A stretch of DNA of 64,000 nt from VGKP01 sp964647695 (GCA_964647695.1 CAZYIS010000001.1:62001-126000); one strand, 5' to 3'. Shown: positions 41,617 through 50,725, counted from the first letter of the stretch. Notes: generated from the sequence alone by a model not told the origin. Numbers and translations are program-made.

Positions 41617-42890
41617 GGTAAATTTTTTCTATTTTTCTTTTCTGCTTCTCTAATTTGGGTCTTTATAGGATCTTTATCTGCCTTTACTTTTTTATAATTA
41701 TAATAAACATATCCCAAGATTCCTATCAATATAATTGCCAAAAGGTAACCGATCCAAGCACTACTAGTTTTAGTAGTTGTTCCAGTTCCGCAAATACCTC
41801 TGCAGCACAATCCATCCTTACCCACTATTTCGGTGCCTTTACATGCCTGTCCATTAGCACATTTGTTTCCTATAAGTTCAGAACAGGTATACTGTAAATA
41901 GCCTTGCGAATTATTAGCTGAAACATGTATTGAATCGTCAATAACACTATAATTATCTACAAAATTTATTTTAATTGGTAATTCTCTACTAATATTATTT
42001 TCTTTGGATGTAATATTTATAATTTCATCAAAACTCTTTCTATAACTCTCTTTAATGGTAATATCATATTGCATCTGTTCATCTGAATTCAAACTAGTTT
42101 TGCCCGAAGGAGTTATGCTAAAAATATCAGTATTATAATCTAAATATATATTAACCATATTATTAATGCCTGTATTTTGGATAGTCAAAGTATAATTAAT
42201 ATTAGTTGCGCTCTTTAGTTTTGTAGCATCTATAAATCCCGGACTAATGGACAGCGAATTATTTTTCTTTTCAGTTATTATTGGAAAACCATCTCTGACC
42301 ACATACAATGGAATGGTATAGTTTCCTATTTTCATTGTTGTTAATTGGGTCCCAGTAAAATCCTTAATATTAAATTCAATTTTATTATCTCCTGGAAGAA
42401 TATTGTAATCCTTACTTTCAGGTTGGTTAATATTCAAAGTCATAGAGTCATTGGCCTGAGAAGTAATAACCATGGAAAAATTACCTTTAGCAAATATAAA
42501 TCCTGGATTTATTGTGTAATCTGCCAGATTAGAATTTACCGTGAAATTCTGAATAAAATCAACACTCTGGGTCGTTCCAGTCACATAGGTGAAAACATCC
42601 TTTATTCCCATACTATAATTTCCTTCGCTAGCTCCCGAAGAAACAATAAACCAAATATAATAAGCATCCCCTAATTTAGCCACATCATACAGAAAGGGCA
42701 TTCTAACATTATCCCTCTTAAATTCAATCTGGTCCTTAGTAATTGGTTCTAGTATAGGCCCGGATAATTTAACCACTGCAGTTTCACCTTTCATATAGCT
42801 ACTTTTCATATCGCTACTTATTGCGCCTGCATTGGTCAAAAGTAAAACTAAAACTAAACTAAAAATTATAAAAATCCCTCTTCTTACCAT
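41613..42890 (-). CDS. membrane-anchored surface protein with cysteine module
   Basis: Starting at 42890 the product is 425 aa: a signal helix, a sequon-rich beta region, a cysteine module (C-x7-C-x5-C-x-G, then DGLCCRGIC) just before a membrane helix, and a basic tail. The module recurs in the 44258-46183 protein. An upstream ATG at 42995 is rejected because a shared TATA box lies 29 nt before 42890. A surface sensor or adhesin role is inferred. Confidence 0.65.
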   Translation of the reverse strand: MVRRGIFIIFSLVLVLLLTNAGAISSDMKSSYMKGETAVVKLSGPILEPITKDQIEFKRDNVRMPFLYDVAKLGDAYYIWFIVSSGASEGNYSMGIKDVFTYVTGTTQSVDFIQNFTVNSNLADYTINPGFIFAKGNFSMVITSQANDSMTLNINQPESKDYNILPGDNKIEFNIKDFTGTQLTTMKIGNYTIPLYVVRDGFPIITEKKNNSLSISPGFIDATKLKSATNINYTLTIQNTGINNMVNIYLDYNTDIFSITPSGKTSLNSDEQMQYDITIKESYRKSFDEIINITSKENNISRELPIKINFVDNYSVIDDSIHVSANNSQGYLQYTCSELIGNKCANGQACKGTEIVGKDGLCCRGICGTGTTTKTSSAWIGYLLAIILIGILGYVYYNYKKVKADKDPIKTQIREAEKKNRKNLP

Positions 42891-42911
42891 ATTCCTAAAA
42901 GAAAGATAAGT

Positions 42912-42919
42912 TATATAAA
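42912..42919. promoter_or_regulatory. TATA box shared by two divergent genes
   Basis: TATATAAA forward, TTTATATA reverse, inside TTATATAAA. It is exactly 29 nt from both start codons (42890 reverse and 42941 forward), so a single box appears to direct transcription both ways. Confidence 0.65.
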
Positions 42920-42940
42920 TATAATGATTCTCTACTAAAT

Positions 42941-43216
42941 ATGGTACTAAACACAACATCCTATATTGCCCCCGAAACAAACATTCTTTCGTCAATTATT
43001 CAGGCACTTCCTGCCTCTGTAACTGATAAATTATCTTTCCTCATTGACATAAGTAAAATATTGATGATTGTGCTAATTATTTATTTCGTTATTTTAATAA
43101 TTTCAAAAATATTTAAACTAAGAGATTCATTCAATCTTTCTAATATAGCCAAGAACGTCGAAGAGATTAATGAAAAGCTTTCTTCCAAGGAAAAGAAATC
43201 CAAAAAGAAAGTTTAA
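42941..43216 (+). CDS. small membrane protein with coiled tail
   Basis: The 91-aa product has a polar N-terminus, one membrane helix at about 38-58, and a charged helical C-terminal half (KNVEEINEKLSSKEKKSKKKV). It diverges from the anchored surface protein gene and shares its TATA box, so the two are likely co-expressed. No family is recognised. Confidence 0.6.
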   Translation: MVLNTTSYIAPETNILSSIIQALPASVTDKLSFLIDISKILMIVLIIYFVILIISKIFKLRDSFNLSNIAKNVEEINEKLSSKEKKSKKKV

Positions 43217-43219
43217 ATA
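43212..43219 (+). promoter_or_regulatory. TATA box
   Basis: TTTAAATA, 29 nt before ATG 43241. It overlaps the end of the previous gene. Confidence 0.5.
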
Positions 43220-43240
43220 TTCATTATTATTCTATTAATT

Positions 43241-43714
43241 ATGAAAATAGAGATTAATATTACCAAAACCAATATGGTAATAATTCTATCAGCCATATTC
43301 TTCGTAGGTGGAATGATTTTTGCATTTGCCTATAATTCTTCTGGAACCGGTGGAAAGCCTGCAGTTATGGGTCATTCGGTTGATGAAATTAACTGGGCGC
43401 AACCTATCAAAACGCTATTAAATATTGGAAGTACGGATGGATATAATTGGGATATTGGGGTGAACAATAATACCTATGGTAATTCTCTTGTTTTTCATAG
43501 TCAAAATCAATCCAATTATAGCAAATCAGTTTATTTTACTGCTAGCGGAGATATTTGCAGTAATGGCTTAGGCGGAGCATGTTTAAGTCAGACTGGTCCA
43601 CCAATACTTTGTACTTTTAACGGCGAACTTTTAGTTAGTAAAGATCTTGGTTGTTTATATGTTAAATGTGATGGAACAAAAGTGAACGGTATTAGGTTCA
43701 CTCCCCCATGTTAA
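43241..43714 (+). CDS. secreted protein with PAVMGHS motif
   Basis: The 157-aa product shares its first 50 residues with the product at 24858-25628 (MKIEINITKT, then FAFAYNS, then KPAVMGHSVDEI), followed by an unrelated domain with several Cys. The N-terminal helix and VMGHS segment probably act as an export or anchoring signal. Family unknown. Confidence 0.6.
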   Translation: MKIEINITKTNMVIILSAIFFVGGMIFAFAYNSSGTGGKPAVMGHSVDEINWAQPIKTLLNIGSTDGYNWDIGVNNNTYGNSLVFHSQNQSNYSKSVYFTASGDICSNGLGGACLSQTGPPILCTFNGELLVSKDLGCLYVKCDGTKVNGIRFTPPC

Positions 43715-43802
43715 TAGATTACTTATTTAATTTTCATTTACATTCATTAAAATTTTAATCTGTATTTTATCAAATTAAATATAACTCTCATTTATAATTA
43801 AT

Positions 43803-43810
43803 CTTAAATA
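43803..43810 (+). promoter_or_regulatory. TATA box
   Basis: CTTAAATA, 29 nt before ATG 43832. Confidence 0.5.
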
Positions 43811-43831
43811 CCTCTTATTTGTGAACTTTTC

Positions 43832-44257
43832 ATGGCTGCATTACCTATTTTGAATACCCCTGGAAAAGAATTAGAATCAATAGTGGATTGGTTAACCACA
43901 TTCAAGGAAGCAGGTTGTAGTTTAGTTTTGCCAGTAGCAGATTTTAATCCCGTATTAGTTAATAATATTTCGGGACATTTTTTAATTGCTCCTTCAGGAC
44001 CAAAATATGCAACTTTAGGTTTTGATCTTAATTCAAAAAAAATAATAACTCCTGATACCTTGATTCCAGATATTATAATCAATTCAAATCACATTGGAAT
44101 TTATTTATTAAACGATGCAAGACATAGAACCTATTTTATTTATCCAACAATCGAATCAAGAGATTCTAAGGATAGTCTAATTAATGGATGTAATGGTATG
44201 TATGGATTACCCGTTGATTGGTTATTACAAAAAGGTTTTGCAAAAAGAAATTCTTAA
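43832..44257 (+). CDS. orphan soluble protein
   Basis: The 141-aa product has a helical start and a beta-rich middle with one Cys. It carries no signal, membrane helix or recognised motif. It is convergent with the 641-aa surface protein, whose stop is immediately adjacent. Confidence 0.5.
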   Translation: MAALPILNTPGKELESIVDWLTTFKEAGCSLVLPVADFNPVLVNNISGHFLIAPSGPKYATLGFDLNSKKIITPDTLIPDIIINSNHIGIYLLNDARHRTYFIYPTIESRDSKDSLINGCNGMYGLPVDWLLQKGFAKRNS

Positions 44258-46183
44258 TTATTTACTCATTTCTCTCAATTTTCTAAGTGTTTCTTCCATT
44301 TCCTTGTCTCTTGCTGATCCAGTGGCAGGTCTTCTAACTGGAGCTACTGGTGTTGATGAATGGACTGGTCTTATTGGAGGTGTTGGCGAAGGTCTAAATG
44401 CATTTTGCATTCTCTGCATAGGATTAAATCCTTGTCCTGCTCCAGGGCTACTTGGTTTAACAACCGGAGTTACTTTAGCGTTACCTCTAAACTTAAACCA
44501 CCATATTTGTAATTCATGTCTATATATAATTGCCAATGCAACCAGGATACACAATAACAATAGAATAATTATCCAGAACCAATTTACTCCTCCAGTTGAA
44601 GCAACAGCAGGCATGCAACAAACACTTCCAGAATCACAGGTTGAAGTTGAATCTTCATTTTCTCCAGTATCACAACTATTTCTACAAATTCCATTATTTA
44701 ATGTGCAGGTATTTCCAGTACTAGCTGCAACACATGAGCCTATACAGCAACTTCCATCGCTTGAAGCTACATTATTACCACTACATACTTGATTAGAACT
44801 ACATACTGCTCCTTGTTTAGCAGAACAGCTTAATAATGGGACCTTAACTGAACAGCAAACATTTAGTCCAGATACACATTGGAAATTATTCAAAACCGAT
44901 CCACCGGCATTTATACAATCACCCATATTTTCACAAGACTGGGTTGAAACTCCAGTACAGATAGGTAAATCTCCTGATCCTCCAGAAGTTGCTCCTCCTC
45001 TAGTCCATCCACCATAAAGTAAAAATGCCATATTTCTTATGTTTCCATTATCCCAGCAACCATCTTTTCCTTGTATACTCAACAAATAGGTTTTAGCATT
45101 TTCAACTTCGGGAGATGAACTTGTTCCCAGAGTCAACATGGCTAAAGCAGTATCATAAAATTGACCATAGGGACTTGAGATTACTTGCCAAAGTCTATTA
45201 TTCTTTTGACTCTGTATAATTTCAGCATATTGATTATCGGCTGCAGTTAAATAATATAAGAATGATTCTGGGAAATATTTTTTATTGTTATCTGCAAGAG
45301 CAATCAAATAAGGCAAATAGGAATCTACATTTTTACCTTCCTTACTTAATGCAACCGTTGCCCACAAACTTCCTTCATAATCGCAGGTATTTCCATTCTT
45401 GAAACAATTAACGCTAACTTTAGCAGTGGTTGAACCTAGAGCTGAAGCACTACTTGATTTTGGTAAAACATAAACTGTTTGATCATTCTTTTTTTGATAG
45501 GCAGTGGCAGTCAAAAAGTCCTTATCACAAGAGATTTGTATATCCTTATCATAGCAACTTTCTCTGAACAATAACCAATAACCATTGGCTGCTATGCTAA
45601 AACAATTTCCAGGAGTTCCAGAAATTGTCATATCGCTATTAACGCTGACTTTCTTTTGTACTCCATCGTAGCTAAGAGTACATTGGGATGGATCCTTATT
45701 GGCAATATCAATTTCCAAATACCAATTCAAATCGCTTGAAGTTGCATTTTTAGTCAATAACCAATTTACGATACCTGATCTTTCTCTTCCCGATCTTTGA
45801 TAAGCCAATAATACCTGAGCAGTTTCCTTAAGATTGCAACCTTTGGCATTGGACCAGCAATTTTGGATTGCATTTTTTTCAGAGTCAATTTTATCCTGGG
45901 CAACTTTTCTATAGCCCAAAGCCAGAGTAGTATATATGGATTCTTCCAGTGAAATTGAAGAACTAGTCTTATTTTTAATTTGATTATCCAAACAGGTATA
46001 GGCATTATTTATTGCCGTATTATCGCTAGAGGTTGTAGAAGTCAAAGAGCCCACATCGGAATTTAACCCCGTAATGGAAGTATTAACTAATGTATTATTA
46101 GTAGAATTAGCGGCCATTGCCAACGACAAAGACAGCATAACAAATGTAAATATGAATATCAACAATTTACCTTCTTTTTTCAT
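44258..46183 (-). CDS. large membrane-anchored protein with cysteine repeats
   Basis: The 641-aa product has a signal helix and an extracellular helical region whose segments (TTLALGYRKVAQDK, then YLLSIQGKDGCWDNGNIRNM) recall alpha/alpha-barrel repeats of prenyltransferase or thioester-domain type. Three cysteine modules ending in CC follow, then a membrane helix (about 535-560) and a Pro-rich cytoplasmic tail of about 80 aa. The last-but-one module matches that in the 41613-42890 product. A TTTTTAAA box (46212-46205) is 29 nt upstream. Confidence 0.65.
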   Translation of the reverse strand: MKKEGKLLIFIFTFVMLSLSLAMAANSTNNTLVNTSITGLNSDVGSLTSTTSSDNTAINNAYTCLDNQIKNKTSSSISLEESIYTTLALGYRKVAQDKIDSEKNAIQNCWSNAKGCNLKETAQVLLAYQRSGRERSGIVNWLLTKNATSSDLNWYLEIDIANKDPSQCTLSYDGVQKKVSVNSDMTISGTPGNCFSIAANGYWLLFRESCYDKDIQISCDKDFLTATAYQKKNDQTVYVLPKSSSASALGSTTAKVSVNCFKNGNTCDYEGSLWATVALSKEGKNVDSYLPYLIALADNNKKYFPESFLYYLTAADNQYAEIIQSQKNNRLWQVISSPYGQFYDTALAMLTLGTSSSPEVENAKTYLLSIQGKDGCWDNGNIRNMAFLLYGGWTRGGATSGGSGDLPICTGVSTQSCENMGDCINAGGSVLNNFQCVSGLNVCCSVKVPLLSCSAKQGAVCSSNQVCSGNNVASSDGSCCIGSCVAASTGNTCTLNNGICRNSCDTGENEDSTSTCDSGSVCCMPAVASTGGVNWFWIIILLLLCILVALAIIYRHELQIWWFKFRGNAKVTPVVKPSSPGAGQGFNPMQRMQNAFRPSPTPPIRPVHSSTPVAPVRRPATGSARDKEMEETLRKLREMSK

Positions 46184-46258
46184 AACTAATCCATGTAATT
46201 ATTATTTAAAAATGTTCTTAGTCGTTATTTTAAGCTATTTACTCGAGTTTTATTCCTA

Positions 46259-47827
46259 CTATTTGCTCTTTCTCATATTTCTCATAACTTCTACTATGGG
46301 ATTTTTCACATCCATTTTTTTATCTATCAATCCCAAATCTTTGTAAAATGCTTCGTTTTCGTAATTAGGCGGTAGAATCTTTTTCTTCTGCTTCATGTGC
46401 CAACTTATCTGACTCTTAATGTACCCTTCTTTCAAAGGATTTTCATTTAATTTATTCCAATCCCTTACCCTTAAATTAATTTCATCAAAACCCATATTTA
46501 TTGCTCTAAAGAAAGTAATCAAAATAAACAGACCACGTTTTTTACCGTCGTTAACTCCCTTGAGTAATTTTTTAATTGAAGCAGGATACATGGAATCATT
46601 AATATCTTTGTATTCAATTTCATCATATTTTCTATCTCCCTTTTGTCCAGCAGTATTTTTAGAAAACTTTTCTCTCAACAATCTTTCTTCTTCCGTTTCC
46701 TTAGAGGCCTTCCATTTCATTGCATCCGAAAGTAATTTTTCTGCTTCACCTTCATTATTTTCCGGCATATAATTCATAAATCTAATTTTCATCGGATCTG
46801 CATCCTTTGGAGAAAATTCTTGCAGCTCTTCTTTTTTTATAACCACGCTACAAAGTGAAGTCTTTTCATGCAGCGAGTAGGGCATTCTAAACAGATGTCT
46901 TGGAGCTACTAAAATTAAATCCAATTCGGCATGTTCATCAGCCAATTCTCCTCTAATTTCTTCAAACATTTCTGGATGTTTATTGGAACTCAAAGGTAGT
47001 TTTTCATTATCCACATCCTTACAATTTTCACAATAAAAATATTCTATGGATTCCAACACTTCCAGCACTCCAGCACAATCATTACTTAAACATCTTAATC
47101 TTCTATTAACGCTCTTCATATCTCTTCTTTCCATATGCATATTACAAACTGGGCACATTAATTTTGTAAGTGCTCCTTTCAATGCAATGTTATTACATCT
47201 CTTACAAACAACTCTAATGGTTTTTTCTTTTTCATCTTTTTCCAGATGGCTAAAGCTCATCAACTGTCCAACTCTTTTTCTAAATTCCGGTTTTATCTCC
47301 TTGAAAGTAAATTCGGTAATTGCTCTAGGCCATTCAGGAAATGAATTTTTCATCAGTTGACCATTATAGGATTCAGGAAATGCTTTTCCCGATACAATAA
47401 TATGAAATCCCTTTGATCCAGAATATTTTAACCCGTATTTTATACCATATCTTTCTAAAAGTTCGATTACTAATTTAGCTGCTTCCTTAGAAACATCAAA
47501 ATAGGGGCTATCAATATCTATCAGTAGATCCCAACTTTTTCTAAGTTTATCCATTTCTTCTTTGGTTATTTCTGAACTTAGTTGTAGGGGATCATTCCAT
47601 ATTTCTTCAGAACAGTGAAATGAAGTTGCACCCTTATTCACCAGTCCAATTATATCGCTGGGATATTGAATCATATCCGGTCTTCTTCCAAAACCCTCAA
47701 AATATCGAGGTGAAATTTCTCTAAACGCTGCAAAATCCAACATCGCACTCTGTACTTTTGGATTAGAATAATATAATCTAGTAATCGCCCTTATTCTTTT
47801 TTCTTTATCACTCTGTTCTTCTGCCAT
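46259..47827 (-). CDS. single-chain DNA primase, PriS-PriL fusion
   Basis: The 522-aa product starts with a PriS-like catalytic domain: LLIDIDS (D104, D106), SGSKGFHIIV (136-145), zinc-binding CxxC pairs (C208/C211, C225/C228, C246/C251, C266/C269) and RMPYSLHEKTSL (314-325). The last 140 residues resemble the C-terminal PriL domain (IKKLLKGVNDGKKRGLFIL). There is no Cys after C326, so the four iron-sulfur ligands of PriL are absent. It makes RNA primers for replication. Fusion is known in some DPANN archaea such as Nanoarchaeum. Confidence 0.85.
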   Translation of the reverse strand: MAEEQSDKEKRIRAITRLYYSNPKVQSAMLDFAAFREISPRYFEGFGRRPDMIQYPSDIIGLVNKGATSFHCSEEIWNDPLQLSSEITKEEMDKLRKSWDLLIDIDSPYFDVSKEAAKLVIELLERYGIKYGLKYSGSKGFHIIVSGKAFPESYNGQLMKNSFPEWPRAITEFTFKEIKPEFRKRVGQLMSFSHLEKDEKEKTIRVVCKRCNNIALKGALTKLMCPVCNMHMERRDMKSVNRRLRCLSNDCAGVLEVLESIEYFYCENCKDVDNEKLPLSSNKHPEMFEEIRGELADEHAELDLILVAPRHLFRMPYSLHEKTSLCSVVIKKEELQEFSPKDADPMKIRFMNYMPENNEGEAEKLLSDAMKWKASKETEEERLLREKFSKNTAGQKGDRKYDEIEYKDINDSMYPASIKKLLKGVNDGKKRGLFILITFFRAINMGFDEINLRVRDWNKLNENPLKEGYIKSQISWHMKQKKKILPPNYENEAFYKDLGLIDKKMDVKNPIVEVMRNMRKSK

Positions 47828-47904
47828 GAAAATTGAAGCGATATTCCTTTTATATTGTTTATGCTGCTGAACTTTAGATTATTATCCAGTTAACTACCAT
47901 AATC

Positions 47905-47912
47905 CTTAAAAG
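47905..47912 (+). promoter_or_regulatory. TATA-like box of pcn
   Basis: CTTAAAAG, 29 nt before ATG 47934, which favours that start over ATG 47919. Confidence 0.5.
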
Positions 47913-47933
47913 CTCCAAATGTGCACTAAAAAT

Positions 47934-48662
47934 ATGCTATTAAAACTAGATAGTCCAAAAATACTTTCAGATATAGTCTCTATTATTTCTGAATTGGTCA
48001 ACGAGGTGCGTTTGAAAGTAACTAAAGAAGGTCTTACTCTTACAGCCATAGATCCAGCTAATATAGCCATGGTTTATTTCAAAGTTCCAACCGAATTATT
48101 CTCCCAATATGAAATAGAAAAAGATGAAATTCTTGGAATCAATCTAGAAAATTTCAAATCCGTTCTTAAAAGATGCAGTCTTGGCAGTTCTCTAACTCTT
48201 CAAAAAGATGATAATATGCTTAAGCTAGGTATCCAGGATAAAATCAAGAGAGATTTCACTCTAGCACTTATAGATATCGAATCCGAAGAAAAAGAAATGC
48301 CTAAATGGGAATTCAAATCCGTTATCAAGATGGATTCATCCGCATTTACCGAAGTTGTCGAAGATTGTTTGGTAGTTTCCGATGCTTGCACTTTTGTAGC
48401 CTCTCCAAGTAATTTCATAATCGAAGCCCATGGATTAAACTCTGCAAAAGTAGAATTCAACACCGATGAAGTTGAAATCTATTCCGATACTAGCACAGCA
48501 AGATTCTCTCTAGAATATCTAAACAAATTCATTAAGGGTTCAAAGATTTCGAGCAGAGTTACCATTTCATTCAGTGATAATCATCCAATGAGAATTGATT
48601 TCCCAACCGGAAATGTAATGCTTTCTTTTGTTCTAGCCCCAAGAGTCGAACACGACGATTAA
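47934..48662 (+). CDS. pcn: PCNA sliding clamp
   Basis: The 242-aa product has the two-domain PCNA fold: MLLKLDSPKILSDIVSIISELVNEV at the start, the LTLTAIDPANIAMV loop, a connecting strand around residue 120, and the C-terminal domain ending MLSFVLAPRVEHDD. Trimers encircle DNA and tether polymerase. A start at 47919 would add five residues; 47934 fits the TATA spacing and family alignment better. It diverges from the primase gene, 106 bp apart. Confidence 0.95.
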   Translation: MLLKLDSPKILSDIVSIISELVNEVRLKVTKEGLTLTAIDPANIAMVYFKVPTELFSQYEIEKDEILGINLENFKSVLKRCSLGSSLTLQKDDNMLKLGIQDKIKRDFTLALIDIESEEKEMPKWEFKSVIKMDSSAFTEVVEDCLVVSDACTFVASPSNFIIEAHGLNSAKVEFNTDEVEIYSDTSTARFSLEYLNKFIKGSKISSRVTISFSDNHPMRIDFPTGNVMLSFVLAPRVEHDD

Positions 48663-48732
48663 TCAAAAGCCTTTTAAGTATTAACTTCCTAGTATAATTA
48701 TCCTTTTTTGTATTTGAAAGGAGGTAAAAAAT

Positions 48733-48900
48733 ATGGCAAAATTAACAGCTTGGCTTGTTACACTTATTGGAATATTGCTTGTATTACCTTTGATTAGAGT
48801 ACCTTTTGATCAAACAGTTACTAACTGGGTAATCGCTCTAGCAGTATTAATTATCGGTATCGCAAAGTTACAAAGAAATTATTCTGGAAAAAGAAGATAA
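48733..48900 (+). CDS. small membrane protein (55 aa)
   Basis: The 55-aa product has two hydrophobic stretches (about 5-21 and 31-45) and a basic tail (QRNYSGKRR). A strong Shine-Dalgarno AAAGGAGGT (48717-48725) 7 nt before the ATG marks a leadered message, which is unusual in this window. Similar short proteins occur widely in archaea. Function unknown. Confidence 0.65.
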   Translation: MAKLTAWLVTLIGILLVLPLIRVPFDQTVTNWVIALAVLIIGIAKLQRNYSGKRR

Positions 48901-48928
48901 TTTCTAAATAACAAAACTTTTTATTTTT

Positions 48929-49489
48929 TTATTTTAAACTTTTTATAACCATTTCAATTCTTTTTTGTTTTGTCTCTGGTCTTTTAGCTCGGAGCATTTG
49001 TCGAATATACATTCGCCTATAGGAATTTGAAAGTTTCTCAAATTTTTCAATAAGTTTTTCTTTCTCAAGAGCATTTTTCAAATCTCCCGGAATAACATTA
49101 TCGTCAACACCATTAAAATCATCCAACAAAGGTTTCTTTAGTCCTTCTTTAAATCTAATTAATCCAGCCGAAGTCATAAGCTTTCTTTTTATCAAATCTC
49201 TTCCACATTTTATAGTATTTTTACTCCATCTACTTTTATCCGTTCTTCGAGAAAAATGTCTAATCCAGGTGTCCTCATCAATTCTTTTTGCAGTCGTATC
49301 TATCCACCCAAAACATATGGCTTCTTCCATTGCTTCTCGATGGTTCAAAGAGGGTTTTCCCGTATGCTTTTTATGGCTGATCATGGCTACCTTGTGCTCT
49401 CGGTCATGATTTTTAGCCAACCAATCCCTCCATTCATGTCTATGAAAAATAGTCACTTTTTTTGGCTCTTCTTTTATTTTTTTAACCAT
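48929..49489 (-). CDS. YdeI/OmpD-associated family protein
   Basis: The 186-aa product has the YdeI layout: EWRDWLAKNHD, EAICFGWIDTTAKRID, and WSKNTIKCGRDLIK. These proteins are common in bacteria and have been linked to antimicrobial peptide resistance. Their presence in this archaeon suggests gene transfer from bacteria, which is inference. The promoter is unclear; a weak box sits 29 nt upstream. Confidence 0.8.
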   Translation of the reverse strand: MVKKIKEEPKKVTIFHRHEWRDWLAKNHDREHKVAMISHKKHTGKPSLNHREAMEEAICFGWIDTTAKRIDEDTWIRHFSRRTDKSRWSKNTIKCGRDLIKRKLMTSAGLIRFKEGLKKPLLDDFNGVDDNVIPGDLKNALEKEKLIEKFEKLSNSYRRMYIRQMLRAKRPETKQKRIEMVIKSLK

Positions 49490-49528
49490 TTTTGTTACCC
49501 TAATTTTGAATAAATGTAACTAGTAATC

Positions 49529-49536
49529 TTTATATA
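49529..49536 (+). promoter_or_regulatory. TATA box upstream of the ribosomal operon
   Basis: TTTATATA inside TAATCTTTATATAC, the same 14-mer as at the candidate small RNA near 3186. It is 249 nt before the uL3 ATG. Confidence 0.55.
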
Positions 49537-49557
49537 CCCTCATTTTCTATAAAATTT

Positions 49558-49777
49558 AGAGAATTTAATTGAATGTAGATAGCTAATGAGGTTCAAGATG
49601 CTGATAACATCTGAACATCGACATATACGAGAGTTCACAAACAAGAAAGATTTTAGTTGAAATCTGACTAGAAAGAAGTCGTGTTCTGCAAAGAGCCGGT
49701 CAATTCGAATAACATAGACAAACAACAAAATAAATTGTAGTTGTAAATAACTGCAAAACAAACAACAATAACAAAAA
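49558..49777 (+). other. long leader or small RNA before uL3
   Basis: About 220 bp between the TATA box and uL3 contain no ORF. Several short hairpins are possible: GATG-CTGATAA-CATC near 49597, GATTT-TAGTTG-AAATC near 49650, and TTGTAGTT with AACTGCAA near 49735. The end is A-rich with CAA units up to the ATG. It may be a regulatory leader or a separate RNA. A weaker TAAATA near 49744 could be a second promoter. Confidence 0.45.
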
Positions 49778-50725
49778 ATGGCACCACACAGTCCACACCA
49801 CGGAAGCCTTCAATTTTGGCCTCGTAAGAGAGCCGAGAAGCTAATACCTAGTGTAAACTGGAGTATCGTTCCATCCAATTCTAAAACCCAAGGAGTTCTT
49901 GGATTTTTAACCTATAAAGTAGGAATGGCCACTGCCGTTGTTAAAGATAATACTGAACATTCCATGACCAAAGGAAAGAAAATGGTTGTTCCAGTTACTA
50001 TTCTTGAAGCTCCAAATATGAAGATATTTTCCGTTAGATTCTATAAGTTCGGAAAGGTTATGAAAGAAGTAGTCGTTTCCAATGATAAGGATCTAAAGAG
50101 AGTTGTTAGAGTTCCAAAAGAAGTTAAAGCATTTGATGCCCAAATTCCTTCTGGTTACGAAGACATCAGAGTTATTGTCTATTCATTGGCAAGCCAAACT
50201 TCCGTTAAAACCGTTCCAGATTTAATTGAACTTGCAGTTAATGCTCCTGATAAACTTTCTTTTGTTAAGTCATTAATCGGAAAGGAAATTTCTCTTAAGG
50301 ATTTTCTACATTATGATTTATTAGATGTCAGAGGATTAACCATTGGTAAGGGTCTTGTAGGAACATTAAAGAGATTTGGTATTACTAAGAAACAACATAA
50401 GTCTGAAAAAGGAGTAAGAAGACCAGGTTCTCTAGGTCCATGGCATCCAGCAAGAGTTCAATTCGTTACACCTATGGCTGGACAATTAGGTATGTTCTCT
50501 AGAGTACATCTAAATCAAAAAGTTATTACCTCTTCAACCATTGCTGAAAAAGATATCAACAAACCATCAGGATTCAGACACTATGGAAAAATAAATTCAT
50601 CCTATATCGTCGTCAAAGGATCAGTTCAAGGACCAGCAAAAAGACAAATTCTTATCACTCCATCCTACAGACCAACCAAATCAACCGTTAAAGCTAAATT
50701 TGAATTCCAGGAGTTATTAATATGA
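49778..50725 (+). CDS. rpl3: ribosomal protein uL3
   Basis: The 315-aa product is large-subunit protein uL3. It begins PHSPHHGSLQFWPRKRAEK as in archaeal L3, with TMAGQLGMFSRV-like segment (VTPMAGQLG) near 230 and a Lys-rich C-terminus. It binds near the peptidyl transferase region of 23S rRNA. First gene of the S10/spc operon; the next gene overlaps by 4 bp. Confidence 0.96.
   Translation: MAPHSPHHGSLQFWPRKRAEKLIPSVNWSIVPSNSKTQGVLGFLTYKVGMATAVVKDNTEHSMTKGKKMVVPVTILEAPNMKIFSVRFYKFGKVMKEVVVSNDKDLKRVVRVPKEVKAFDAQIPSGYEDIRVIVYSLASQTSVKTVPDLIELAVNAPDKLSFVKSLIGKEISLKDFLHYDLLDVRGLTIGKGLVGTLKRFGITKKQHKSEKGVRRPGSLGPWHPARVQFVTPMAGQLGMFSRVHLNQKVITSSTIAEKDINKPSGFRHYGKINSSYIVVKGSVQGPAKRQILITPSYRPTKSTVKAKFEFQELLI

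Noticed and set aside
42891..42995. N-terminal extension of the 41613-42890 protein (start at 42995)
   Set aside because: The extra 35 residues precede a perfect signal peptide and overlap a divergent gene and the shared TATA box.
49570..49680. C/D box guide RNA before uL3
   Set aside because: CTGA motifs are present, but no good RTGATGA box C lies at the right spacing.
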